This document shows, one piece after another, positions 26,974-35,253 of a stretch of 64,000 bases of DNA (positions are counted from its first letter, which is position 1; every line of letters begins with the position of its first letter). A program made the translations under genes and the position numbers. The DNA is from Treponema sp. (GTDB lineage Bacteria; Spirochaetota; Spirochaetia; Treponematales; Treponemataceae), in the NCBI GenBank assembly GCA_017525605.1, contig JAFXSM010000048.1:62001-126000 (forward strand), written 5' to 3'. The notes under the pieces are model-generated. The model was not told where the DNA came from and did not search any database. It saw only the letters and a program-made list of their open reading frames with translations.

Positions 26974-27567
26974 ATGATTTGTCGAAAAAGTGACGAGCGT
27001 TCTGCTCAGATTGCCATAGATTACATTCGCAGGGGGAAGGTCGTCGTGCTTCCGACCGATACTGTCTACGGTTTTTCGGGGATAGTTGACGGCAGGCATT
27101 ATTCTTATCACACGGATGCGAAAATCCGAGATTTGAAGGGCAGGGACGAGAAAAAGCCTTTCATTCAGCTTATCGCGAAACCGGAAGATTTGAAGAAATA
27201 CACCCGCGATGTCGTTCCTGACGAGCTTCTCGCATTGTGGCCGGGACCGTTGACGATTATTGTCCACACGTTCCTGGATTTTGATGACCGCGATACTCTG
27301 ACGACGACTGCATTCAGATGTCCTGGAGATGAGTGGCTTCGGAATGTGATTGCGGGCTGCGGTGCGCCGATTTATTCGACCAGCGTTAACAAGAGCGGGC
27401 AGCCCGTTCTGGACAACATCGACCAGATAAAACGCGAATTCAAAAATGTCGAGCTGATTGTCGATGACGGCGACAAGAAAGGCGGAACTCCTTCCACGAT
27501 AGTCAAAATCGAGGAGGACGGAAGCGTGACTGTTGTCAGGCAGGGCTCGGTTGTCGTGAACTTGTAG
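26974..27567 (+). CDS. tsaC: L-threonylcarbamoyladenylate synthase (TsaC/YrdC/Sua5 family)
   Basis: Makes threonylcarbamoyl-AMP from Thr, bicarbonate and ATP for the t6A base of ANN-decoding tRNAs. Visible motifs: VVVLPTDTVYGFSG, KPFIQLIAKPEDL, WPGPLTIIV and the STSVNKSG segment near the end. At 197 residues it is the short TsaC form without a Sua5 domain. AAGGAA precedes the ATG. A terminator follows after 17 bases. Confidence 0.92.
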   Translation: MICRKSDERSAQIAIDYIRRGKVVVLPTDTVYGFSGIVDGRHYSYHTDAKIRDLKGRDEKKPFIQLIAKPEDLKKYTRDVVPDELLALWPGPLTIIVHTFLDFDDRDTLTTTAFRCPGDEWLRNVIAGCGAPIYSTSVNKSGQPVLDNIDQIKREFKNVELIVDDGDKKGGTPSTIVKIEEDGSVTVVRQGSVVVNL

Positions 27568-27584
27568 AATTTCCGAATAAAAAT

Positions 27585-27621
27585 AAGACCCGTTCAATTT
27601 TTTTCGAACGGGTCTTTCTTT
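27585..27621. terminator. Bidirectional terminator between tsaC and the convergent gene
   Basis: An 11-bp stem (AAGACCCGTTC at 27585-27595 with GAACGGGTCTT at 27606-27616), T-rich on the plus side; on the minus strand the stem is followed by TTATTTTTATT. It serves both converging genes. Confidence 0.88.
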
Positions 27622-27639
27622 TGCTTTTTTGGGGCAGTT

Positions 27640-28527
27640 TTATTTTCTGAACCAGGTTGTTTTCAGAGTTCCTTCTTTTGCCGAGATTCCGTTCTCCGCC
27701 AGAAGAAGGGTCTTTTTTGTTCCGATCAGCTCGCCTGATTTTATCGTGAAATTCCACGCAATCGGAGTCGCTGTCGATGCCGCGTTCAATGCAATTTCTC
27801 TCGGCAGTTCCGGGAAGAACGATGCGTTTGATTTTCCGACCTGGCTGATTTCGATTTCTTTCGCGTTGCCTTTTGCATCCGCTTTTTTTATCGTGACTTT
27901 TATGTTCATCGTTGCGCCGTTCTTGAAGATTATGAATCCTCTTCCGCCTCTAAGAATCATTATTTTGTCTGTGAACGGCTCTCCGTACCACGTTCCTGAA
28001 AGCGACTCTATGTCGATGTTGCCGCTGAATGTCGTGACTGTGTTTCCCGATTCCGTCGAAGTTGAGTCCGCGATTGCGCCCTCTTTCTTCTCCGGCAGGA
28101 AATCCGAGAGAACGTCCTCGATTGCGGATTTTGCTCCGGAAAGTATTTTGTAGTAAGAATCGTATGTTTCGCTTTTAGTGTGGTAGATTTCGTCGTCCGG
28201 ATTCATCGCGTTGAATTTGCAGTTCCACGTTTTCTGCAAGCTGTCGCTGACGATTTCGTCGATTTCCGCATAGAAAATGATGCTTGAATTTTCTTCCGAG
28301 AATTCAGGCAGCGATTGCATAGACTTTCCGCTGTCAGGTCTCTTGTCCTCGACCGTTATGTAGTTTATCGACTTCAGTTGGGTCAAAAAGATGTCCTGCG
28401 CCATCTTTATCATGTTCGAATCCGATGAGGCTGAGACTACTCCGTAATATACGACTTTTATTTGTTCGGAATAGCCTGTTGCGAATGTATAGAAAATGAA
28501 TGACAGACAGAGCAGTATTTTTCTCAT
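27640..28527 (-). CDS. Secreted protein of unknown function
   Basis: 295 residues with a signal peptide (MRKILLCLSFIFYTFATGYS). The N-terminal half (QIKVVYYGVVSASSDSNMIK, then a long helix) resembles periplasmic proteins that assemble a small alpha/beta domain; the second half begins at about residue 165 with SLSGTWYGEPFTDKIMIL, a pattern of beta-barrel (lipocalin-like) domains that often follow such sequences. No enzyme motif. It lies 18 bases downstream of smpB, probably cotranscribed. Confidence 0.7.
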   Translation of the reverse strand: MRKILLCLSFIFYTFATGYSEQIKVVYYGVVSASSDSNMIKMAQDIFLTQLKSINYITVEDKRPDSGKSMQSLPEFSEENSSIIFYAEIDEIVSDSLQKTWNCKFNAMNPDDEIYHTKSETYDSYYKILSGAKSAIEDVLSDFLPEKKEGAIADSTSTESGNTVTTFSGNIDIESLSGTWYGEPFTDKIMILRGGRGFIIFKNGATMNIKVTIKKADAKGNAKEIEISQVGKSNASFFPELPREIALNAASTATPIAWNFTIKSGELIGTKKTLLLAENGISAKEGTLKTTWFRK

Positions 28528-28545
28528 TTACAGACCTTAAAAATT

Positions 28546-29007
28546 CTATTCAAGACTTTTTCTGAAATCCCGCGCCATGTCTCTGTCCAGGTCTCTCTGC
28601 TTTATGGTTTCACGCTTGTCGTAGAGCTTCTTTCCTTTACAGATTCCCAATGTGAGTTTGACGCGTCCTTTTTTCAGATAGACATCCAACGGAACGAGTG
28701 TGTATCCTTTTTCATCGACTTTTCTCTGAAGTCTCTTTATCTCTTCTTTGTGGAGCAGCAGCTTCTTTTTTCTGTCCGGGTCATGGTTGAATATCGACGA
28801 GAATGAATATTCTGATATATGGAAATTCCTGACCCAAACTTCTCCGTTCACTATTTCTGCGAATGCGTCTGCCAGCGAAATTTTCCCGTCTTTCACGGAT
28901 TTGACTTCCGAACCTTCAAGTGCGATTCCGCATTCGTATGAGTCTTCTATCGTATAATTGAAACGTGCTTTTTTATTCTGAGCTATTACCTTTACATTCT
29001 CTGTCAT
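28546..29007 (-). CDS. smpB: SsrA-binding protein SmpB
   Basis: Binds tmRNA and brings it to stalled ribosomes in trans-translation. The 153-residue protein has the family sequence throughout: NKKARFNYTIEDSYECGIAL, EGSEVKSVKDGKISL, HISEYSF and the basic C-terminal tail (KLYDKRETIKQRDLDRDMAR). The ssrA gene is not in this window. Confidence 0.95.
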   Translation of the reverse strand: MTENVKVIAQNKKARFNYTIEDSYECGIALEGSEVKSVKDGKISLADAFAEIVNGEVWVRNFHISEYSFSSIFNHDPDRKKKLLLHKEEIKRLQRKVDEKGYTLVPLDVYLKKGRVKLTLGICKGKKLYDKRETIKQRDLDRDMARDFRKSLE

Positions 29008-29076
29008 AACTTTTGAGTATATGCGGAAAAAAGTCTCCTTGCAAGTAAAGTCTTGAACTGATATTCTTTCAAAACC

Positions 29077-29772
29077 ATGGACAACAATATCTACGCTATT
29101 TCTTACAAGATGCGCCAGGAGCTTTATCGCCGCATCGTTTCTATCATAAAAGTAATTCTAATCTGTTTTGTCGCGATTTCAATTTTCATGTCGTTCGTCA
29201 TTTATCCCGTGATAAGCCGCTCGAATTCGATGTCGCCTGATATTTCTTCCGGCAGTTTCGAATTCGTTGTGCCGTTCCTTCGGAATCCTTCTCGCGGGGA
29301 TGTAGTTCTCGTTCAGAATCACGAGCCTACGGATTTGAATGTCGTGAAGAAATTCATCAATCTTTGCTTTCTTTTTGTGACCGCCCGACAGTGGCAGCCG
29401 TTCGGTTCTGAGAATCGCTCCGGTGCGCTTCCTATGGTCAGGCGCGTCATCGGAATGCCCGGCGACACGATTTACATAGACAAGTACGTCGTTTATATCA
29501 GGCCGAAAAACGAAAATCATTTTCTTACGGAATTTGAATTCGACAAAAAATACGATGTTGAAATTTTCACTGCTCCGACCGACTGGGACATCAACCTCGG
29601 CGCGAAGTCGGGAACGAAAGAGATTGTGCTCGGCGAAGGTCAGTATTATCTTCTTGGCGACAACAGAATGGAATGCATCGACTCTCGCCTGTGGGGCCCT
29701 GTGAACAAGTCCGCAATAAAAGGCAAAGTCGTACTTCAGTATTTCCCGTTCAACAAATTCAAGGTTTTCTGA
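29077..29772 (+). CDS. lepB: Signal peptidase I, with Arg at the usual catalytic Lys position
   Basis: Removes signal peptides from exported proteins at the outer face of the inner membrane. One N-terminal membrane segment (~21-45) is followed by the nucleophile box SNSMSP (Ser 51), GDVVLVQ, the box VRRVIGMPGD and the C-terminal LLGDNRMECIDSRLWGPV. In characterised P-type enzymes the general base is the Lys of the (I/V)KR(A/I)(V/I)G box; here residue 122 is Arg. Lys 91 and Lys 92 lie in an upstream insertion. Everything else looks intact, so this is not an obvious pseudogene. hemW starts 2 bases after the stop. Confidence 0.88.
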   Translation: MDNNIYAISYKMRQELYRRIVSIIKVILICFVAISIFMSFVIYPVISRSNSMSPDISSGSFEFVVPFLRNPSRGDVVLVQNHEPTDLNVVKKFINLCFLFVTARQWQPFGSENRSGALPMVRRVIGMPGDTIYIDKYVVYIRPKNENHFLTEFEFDKKYDVEIFTAPTDWDINLGAKSGTKEIVLGEGQYYLLGDNRMECIDSRLWGPVNKSAIKGKVVLQYFPFNKFKVF

Positions 29773-29774
29773 TT

Positions 29775-31007
29775 TTGGAGACGTCGCTCTACATTCATAT
29801 TCCGTTCTGCAGAAAAAAATGCGATTACTGCGACTTTTACAGCATTCCTTCGTCAAAACGAAAAGTTGACGGAAAGTCGCTTGAAAATGATTTGACGGAT
29901 TCTTATGTCGAGGCCGTGCTGAATGAAGTTGCGTTTTATGCTGAATTGTACGGAATCTCGTCATGGAAAACTGTTTATGTCGGCGGCGGCACCCCGAGTT
30001 TGCTTTTGGCTTCGCAGCTTGCGCGTCTTTTTTCGGGCATAAAGGAAATCGCTCCGTTTTCTTGTGGATATGAAGCCACCGTTGAGATGAACCCCGACGA
30101 CGTTCGCGATGATTTCATTGCTGCGTGCAAGAATTTTGGCGTGAATCGGCTTTCGCTCGGAATCCAGGCGCTCGATGACAATGCGCTTGGGAGTGTTCAC
30201 AGGGGTTGTTCCGCTTTCGCTGCGCTAAAAGCAATTGAATATCTCGATTCTTCATGGAACGGCCGGCTTTCTGTTGATTTCATTGCAGGCCTTCCGAATC
30301 AGACTTACGCGTCTTTCAAAAATCAGTTCGAAAAAGTTTTTGCTCTCAAAAAAATCGACCACATCTCGCTGTATACGCTGACAATAGAAGAAAACACTCC
30401 GCTCGGGAAAAAAATCGATTCTGGAAAGCTTGATTTCTCTTTCGAGCGTGCCGACAAAATGTGGCTGATCGGCAGGAACATTCTGGAAAAAAACGGCTTC
30501 ATGCAGTACGAAGTTTCGAATTTCTCAAAGCCCGGATTCGAAAGCATGCACAACAGCACTTACTGGAAGCTTGAAAATTATATCGGTTGCGGAGTGGGGG
30601 CGAGCGGAACTTGGTACGGAAAAAATCTTGACGACGATTTTGCGTGCCGATGGACGAACACGTTGTCTGTGCCGGCTTATGTTGATTTCTGGAACGATTT
30701 GCAGGATAAAAAAGAAGATTCGCTTTTGCGCGACTGCGAAATCATAGACAGGAAGACGCTTGAATTCGAATTTTTGATGATGGGATTCCGAATGAGGAAA
30801 GGCGTTTATGCGGAAGATTTTGAAAAACGCTTCGGAAAAAGCATTCTCGATTTTGAAAATTCTTCATGCAGAAAATTCGCCGACATTTTTTCGGAATGGA
30901 AAAAAAACAGGCTCGCCTCAACAAAAAAGGATTCCTCTGGGGAACGTTATTTTTTGAACCGAAGAGGAATCCTTCTTTTGAATATGTTTTTGGAAGAGCT
31001 TTTGTAG
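29775..31007 (+). CDS. hemW: HemW-like radical SAM protein
   Basis: 410 residues. The radical SAM cluster motif CRKKCDYC lies near the N-terminus (ETSLYIHIPFCRKKC), followed by YVGGGTPSLL, EMNPDD, RLSLGIQALDD and the C-terminal HemN-type winged domain ending RGILLLNMFLEELL. HemW-type proteins are thought to bind and hand over haem and lack the extra residues of true HemN coproporphyrinogen oxidases. The TTG at 29775 is chosen because translation then starts with ETSLYIHIPFC, the normal N-terminus; it lies just after the lepB stop, so the genes are coupled. A strong hairpin terminator is embedded in its last 30 codons. Confidence 0.88.
   Translation: METSLYIHIPFCRKKCDYCDFYSIPSSKRKVDGKSLENDLTDSYVEAVLNEVAFYAELYGISSWKTVYVGGGTPSLLLASQLARLFSGIKEIAPFSCGYEATVEMNPDDVRDDFIAACKNFGVNRLSLGIQALDDNALGSVHRGCSAFAALKAIEYLDSSWNGRLSVDFIAGLPNQTYASFKNQFEKVFALKKIDHISLYTLTIEENTPLGKKIDSGKLDFSFERADKMWLIGRNILEKNGFMQYEVSNFSKPGFESMHNSTYWKLENYIGCGVGASGTWYGKNLDDDFACRWTNTLSVPAYVDFWNDLQDKKEDSLLRDCEIIDRKTLEFEFLMMGFRMRKGVYAEDFEKRFGKSILDFENSSCRKFADIFSEWKKNRLASTKKDSSGERYFLNRRGILLLNMFLEELL
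30921..30978 (-). terminator. Rho-independent terminator located inside the 3' coding part of hemW
   Basis: A perfect 12-bp stem AAGGATTCCTCT (30927-30938) / AGAGGAATCCTT (30963-30974). On the minus strand it is followed by six T, which suits the histidine kinase gene ending at 31037. On the plus strand it is followed by CTTTT. The hemW frame runs through it. Confidence 0.8.
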
Positions 31008-31036
31008 ATGCCGAAATGAATTTCTGCATGACGAAA

Positions 31037-32431
31037 TTATTCATCTTCGTTTTTTTCGTCGGATTTGCTCGTCGGTATCGTTATCGTGAATTCCGTGCCG
31101 ATTCCTTTCTGCGATTTCACGTCGATTGTCCAGCCGTGCGTCGTTATTATCTTTTTCACGACCGAAAGACCGATTCCCATTCCGCTTTCACGCCGCGAAT
31201 TCGAGCCGCGGTAGAACAAATCGAAAATCTTGTCGATGTCTTTTTTCTCGATTCCGCTTCCGGTGTCCGCAATTTTGATTTTGATTTCGCCATTCTCGGA
31301 AAATGCCACGATTCTGATTGTGTCGCCTTCGTTCGTGTACCTGACCGCGTTCGTGAAAAGGTTTTCCATCGCCCTCTGGAAAAGCAGCTTGTCGAACGGA
31401 ATCTCGATTTCTTCGGGAATGTTTATGTCGCTTTCGACATTGCGCTTGAAAATTTCTCCTGTCGTGACGAAGCTTTTTGCGAATTCGTGAATCGTCGGCG
31501 CAATCTTCTGTTTTTTGAGCTGATGCTGCCATTCCGTCTGGTTGAGCTTAACGAAATTTATGAGCGTGTTTATCATCGTCTCCAGTTGTTCCGTCTTTTC
31601 GCTGATTATTTCTATCGGCTTCTTCATTTCTTCGACGGTCTCGAAAACTCCGTCGCTCATTGCTTCCGTGTATCCTTTGATGACTGCGACCGGCGTCCTA
31701 AGGTCGTGGCTTATTCCCATTATGAATTTCGCGCGCCGCTCTCCGTCGTCTTTCAGGTCTAGCCGCATCTTCTCAAGGTTTTTTGTCAGCCTCGTTATCT
31801 CGTTTTCGTTCCTCGGCTTTTTGTTCTCAAGTTCCACGTCAAGTTCGCCCGAAACGATTCTCTGAGTGTTTTTTTCTAGCAGCGTTATGGATTTCGTTAT
31901 CGTGCTTGAGATGTGAATCGTCATCGGTATGCAGAATGCCTCGCTTATGACAATCAGAAGTATGAGCCAGAACAACGCCTTGTCCCATTTTTTTTCGTGG
32001 ATGTGATTTTTTTGAAAATCCCTGTTGACCCGGCTTATGAGCATCATGTCGATGCTTTGGTCTTCGAGCGGCGGTGCGACAAACTGATAGAAATACTTGT
32101 TGCTCGTTTTTTTTATGTGATGAAAAAGCTGTTCGTCCGTAATCGTTTCCTGATTTTCGAATTCCGCGAAATTGGTGAGAAGGATTTCAGTTCTGTCCGC
32201 AATCAGCATGAATTCCACTTTTGGCGGAAGCGTTTTCATAACTTCCTTGAGAATGTCGGTGTCTTTTTCGGACATTTTCAGCTCCGACATTTTCAGTATT
32301 TTGTTGGAGCCGTCCATGAGGATTTTGTCCGGTCGCGTCAGATAATGGTAAATCGGCGGAAAAATCGAGCACAGGAACGGGACTGCGATTATCCCGATAA
32401 GAAAAAGCCTTAGTTGATTTTTTATTGTCAT
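31037..32431 (-). CDS. Sensor histidine kinase
   Basis: 464 residues. Two membrane segments (~7-28 and ~152-172) enclose a ~125-residue extracytoplasmic sensor part with no recognised fold. A HAMP linker, the phospho-acceptor box ISHDLRTP (His 242), the N box (ENLFTNAVRYT), DTGSGI and the G2 box GMGIGLSVVKKI follow. It is transcribed 24 bases after the response regulator gene. Signal unknown. The pair is divergent from the flagellar operon, which does not by itself mean a link. Confidence 0.92.
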   Translation of the reverse strand: MTIKNQLRLFLIGIIAVPFLCSIFPPIYHYLTRPDKILMDGSNKILKMSELKMSEKDTDILKEVMKTLPPKVEFMLIADRTEILLTNFAEFENQETITDEQLFHHIKKTSNKYFYQFVAPPLEDQSIDMMLISRVNRDFQKNHIHEKKWDKALFWLILLIVISEAFCIPMTIHISSTITKSITLLEKNTQRIVSGELDVELENKKPRNENEITRLTKNLEKMRLDLKDDGERRAKFIMGISHDLRTPVAVIKGYTEAMSDGVFETVEEMKKPIEIISEKTEQLETMINTLINFVKLNQTEWQHQLKKQKIAPTIHEFAKSFVTTGEIFKRNVESDINIPEEIEIPFDKLLFQRAMENLFTNAVRYTNEGDTIRIVAFSENGEIKIKIADTGSGIEKKDIDKIFDLFYRGSNSRRESGMGIGLSVVKKIITTHGWTIDVKSQKGIGTEFTITIPTSKSDEKNEDE

Positions 32432-32455
32432 TTTTTTTCTATTAAAAAATAAATC

Positions 32456-33148
32456 TTATTCGCCCCTTGTGAATTTGTAGCCCATGCCGAATTCCGTCTT
32501 GAAATATTTCGGCGAGGAAGGGTCGTCCTCAATCTTTTTCCTTAGCCTCTGAATGTAGACCGCGACCGCCGTTATGTCGCCGAATTCCGATTTCCAAACG
32601 TCCTTGTAAATTGTTTCGGGGGTGAGGGCTTCGTTTTCATGCTTCACGAGGTATTCCAGGACTTTGTATTCCTTGTTCGAAAGCGGAATTTTTTCGGCTC
32701 CTTTTTTCAGGACGCAGCTGTTGAGCAGAATCTTGTACGGTCCGAACGAAAAAGTGTCTTCCGCCGCTGCCGAAACGTCCGAATTCCGTCTCAGGTTTGC
32801 ATTCACTTTCGCAACAAGGACCCGCGGCGAAAAAGGCTTCGTGACGAATTCGTCCGCTCCGACTCCGAGCGCGTTTATGATGTCCTCGTCCTCGTCCCTT
32901 GCCGAAGCGACGATGACAGGAATCGTCGGCGTGTATTCTTTTCTGAATTTCTTGAGAAAGTCGAATCCGCTCATTCCCGGAAGGTTCAGGTCGAGTATCA
33001 CGAGGTCGGGAAGATCTTTCGCGATGTATTCAAGCCCTTCCTCCGCGCTTCCCGCTATTTTCACTTCCATTTCGGCTTTTTTCAGGTACATTGCGACCAG
33101 CTCCGCCATTTCTGGAACATCTTCTATTATAAGAATCTTTGAACTCAT
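32456..33148 (-). CDS. OmpR/PhoB-family response regulator
   Basis: 230 residues. Receiver domain with acidic pair Glu 9/Asp 10, phospho-acceptor Asp 53 (LVILDLNLPG) and conserved Lys in FVTKPF; then a winged-helix DNA-binding domain (LSNKEYKVLEYLVKHENEAL, VAVYIQRLRKKIE). It is the partner of the kinase downstream. Its promoter shares the 234-base gap with the flagellar operon. Confidence 0.94.
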   Translation of the reverse strand: MSSKILIIEDVPEMAELVAMYLKKAEMEVKIAGSAEEGLEYIAKDLPDLVILDLNLPGMSGFDFLKKFRKEYTPTIPVIVASARDEDEDIINALGVGADEFVTKPFSPRVLVAKVNANLRRNSDVSAAAEDTFSFGPYKILLNSCVLKKGAEKIPLSNKEYKVLEYLVKHENEALTPETIYKDVWKSEFGDITAVAVYIQRLRKKIEDDPSSPKYFKTEFGMGYKFTRGE

Positions 33149-33287
33149 GCGTAATTCTCCATTATTATTTGCTTATTCATTAAAATCTTTCGGAACTTCA
33201 ATTTTAGAATAGGTTCTCTTGAAATTCATCTTTGATTTTGAAATTACAAAATGCTTTCAAAAAACTCAATAAAAAAAAAGAATCTAA

Positions 33288-33315
33288 TAAAAAATTATAA
33301 AATTAATTCCGATAT
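33288..33315 (+). promoter_or_regulatory. Possible sigma-28-type promoter of the flagellar operon
   Basis: TAAA at 33288-33291 and TCCGATAT at 33308-33315 (6 of 8 matches to GCCGATAA) are 16 bases apart. They lie about 70 bases before the flbD start. fliA, for the cognate sigma factor, is the second-last gene of this operon, so autoregulation would follow if the site is real. Confidence 0.45.
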
Positions 33316-33382
33316 TGTAATTGGGATTTTTTGATTTTTGTCGTCGCTTGACTTCAATTTAAATCGAGGGGAAAATGAAAAA

Positions 33383-33580
33383 ATGATTTCGGTGACAAGG
33401 TTGGACGGAAAGACCTATTGGCTCAATCCGCACATGATAGAGAGTATGGAACAGACGCCAGATTTGACAATCACGCTGTTGTCAGGAAAAAAGATTGTCG
33501 TCAAGGATACTCCGGGCGAAATCATCGAACGAATTGTTTCCTATCGCAGCCGTCTCGGCATACAAAAGCAAGAAATCTGA
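33383..33580 (+). CDS. flbD: FlbD family flagellar protein
   Basis: 65 residues from the ATG at 33383; the TTG at 33338 would precede the RBS (GAGGGG at 33366). The sequence MISVTRLDGKTYWLNPHMIE followed by TPDLTITLLSGKKIVVKD is typical of the small FlbD/SwrD protein, which in Bacillus increases motor power by acting on the stator. It is the first gene of the operon here; in T. pallidum tap1 and flgE come before it, but they are absent at this place. Confidence 0.88.
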   Translation: MISVTRLDGKTYWLNPHMIESMEQTPDLTITLLSGKKIVVKDTPGEIIERIVSYRSRLGIQKQEI

Positions 33581-33628
33581 AAAAACAGTCATTTATAAAA
33601 AGAAAATAAAAGTAGGGAGAATTTACTT

Positions 33629-34411
33629 ATGGATATAGCGTCATTGATTGGTGTTGTCGGCGGTGCCGCAGTAATCGTTCTTGGTGTTGCGACATCTGGA
33701 GGTTCGCTCGGTGGAATCATCGATATTCCGTCTTTGTTCGTAACAATCGGAGGTTCTTACGCCTCTCTGTTCATCGTCGCTCCGATGAAGCAGGCACTCG
33801 GCTTGTTCAAATGTATGGGGCGAATCTTCAAAACGTTCAACTACAACGAAGAGGAACTTATCCGTACTTTGTATAACCTTAGTGAAAGCGCGCGCCGTGA
33901 AGGTCTTCTTGCGCTTGATGATAAACTTAACGACCTTGAAGACAAGTTCATGAAAGAGTCTTTGAAGATGGTCGTCGATGGAACTGATGCGAACGTCGTA
34001 AGAAAAATCATGGAAGACGACATGAACCAGTGCGAAGAGCGTCACATGGCGATGATTAACGTCGTCAACCAGTGGGCAGGTTTCGGTCCAGGTTTCGGAA
34101 TGATGGGTACCGTCATCGGTCTTATTGGTATGTTGAACAACTTGGAAGATAAGAGTTCCCTCGGTCCTAACATGGCTGTCGCTTTGATTACAACATTGTA
34201 CGGTTCCATGCTTGCTAACTGGCTCGTCGGACCTGTCGCCCAGAAGCTCCTTGCTCAGAACAAGGCTGAGATGGCTGCTAAGCAGATGGTTATCGAGGGC
34301 GTTCTTTCAATCCAGCTCGGAGATAACCCTCGTATCCTTGCGCAGAAACTTGTCACGTTCCTTGATCCTAAACGCGCAGAGACAATCAGAGCGGAATTGA
34401 TTAAGGATTAA
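33629..34411 (+). CDS. motA: Flagellar stator protein MotA
   Basis: 260 residues. Four membrane segments with the long cytoplasmic loop between the second and third, conserved charged residues in that loop (LSESARREGLLALDD; REGL gives the Arg that contacts FliG), and the helix-3 motif GFGPGFGMMGTVIGLIGML. It forms the ion-driven stator with MotB. GGGAGA precedes the ATG. Confidence 0.96.
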   Translation: MDIASLIGVVGGAAVIVLGVATSGGSLGGIIDIPSLFVTIGGSYASLFIVAPMKQALGLFKCMGRIFKTFNYNEEELIRTLYNLSESARREGLLALDDKLNDLEDKFMKESLKMVVDGTDANVVRKIMEDDMNQCEERHMAMINVVNQWAGFGPGFGMMGTVIGLIGMLNNLEDKSSLGPNMAVALITTLYGSMLANWLVGPVAQKLLAQNKAEMAAKQMVIEGVLSIQLGDNPRILAQKLVTFLDPKRAETIRAELIKD

Positions 34412-34437
34412 TGATTTTTTAGCGGGTAGGTGTTGCA

Positions 34438-35178
34438 ATGGCAAAAGAAAAAAAAGAACCGGAAAAACCGTCAACCGCCTGGCAAGGTACTTATGGAGAC
34501 ATGATTACGCTCATGCTCTGCTTCTTCGTCATGTTGTACGATCCGTCGGAGATTGATGTGACGACGTTGTCACAGATTCAGGCTTCGTTCGATATTCAGT
34601 CTGATTCCGTCGATGCTCAGGCTATATCTGGTGGCGGTTCGCTTGCTGCAGGAAAACTCATGGATCTCGGAAACTCCGTCAGTACTCTTCCTTCTGCTGA
34701 AAAAGGAAAGTCTCTCGGTTTGTCGAAGAAAAAGGCAGTCAGCGTTTTCGCGCCGGAGATTCGTTCTTCGAAAATAACAGTTTCCAGCGATGAAAGGGGA
34801 TTGGTCATAACTCTTGCTTCCGATGTTTTCTTTGAGGCAGGCCGCGCCGAGCTTGATATGAATGAAACTCGCGATGTATTGATAAAATTGGCTGATTTCT
34901 TTCAAGATTCTAATTTAAAAAACCGAAGATTTAGAATAGAGGGACATACGGATAGCGAGCCGCTTCCTGATGACAGCACGTTTGCTTCCAACTGGGAGTT
35001 GTCTGCTGCTCGTGCCGCTAACGTTCTTCATTATCTTTCGGATTTCGGCGTTGACGAGAAGCAGTTCTCAATCGCCGGATATGCTGATACGAGACCGATT
35101 CGTCCGAATGAGCCGCGTGAAGGTCAGGCGTATAACAGGCGCGTTGACATCGTGATTCTTGATGAAGGTCATTTTTAA
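34438..35178 (+). CDS. motB: Flagellar stator protein MotB
   Basis: 246 residues. One membrane segment with the ion-binding Asp (TYGDMITLMLCFFVMLY), a plug/linker region and a C-terminal OmpA-like peptidoglycan-binding domain (IEGHTDSEPL; NWELSAARAANVL; GYADTRPI; NRRVDIVI). It anchors the stator to peptidoglycan. A gap of 26 bases follows motA. Confidence 0.95.
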   Translation: MAKEKKEPEKPSTAWQGTYGDMITLMLCFFVMLYDPSEIDVTTLSQIQASFDIQSDSVDAQAISGGGSLAAGKLMDLGNSVSTLPSAEKGKSLGLSKKKAVSVFAPEIRSSKITVSSDERGLVITLASDVFFEAGRAELDMNETRDVLIKLADFFQDSNLKNRRFRIEGHTDSEPLPDDSTFASNWELSAARAANVLHYLSDFGVDEKQFSIAGYADTRPIRPNEPREGQAYNRRVDIVILDEGHF

Positions 35179-35253
35179 TCAGTTTCATTTGAGGTCGCAT
35201 TACAGCGGCTTCTTGTGATATAAAAAAGTAAAAATATTTTAAGGGAGTTCAAT

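Noticed and set aside
29077-29772. Calling lepB a pseudogene because of the missing catalytic Lys
   Set aside because: The frame is intact, all other boxes are present, and it is coupled to hemW. A shifted active site is as likely as loss of function.
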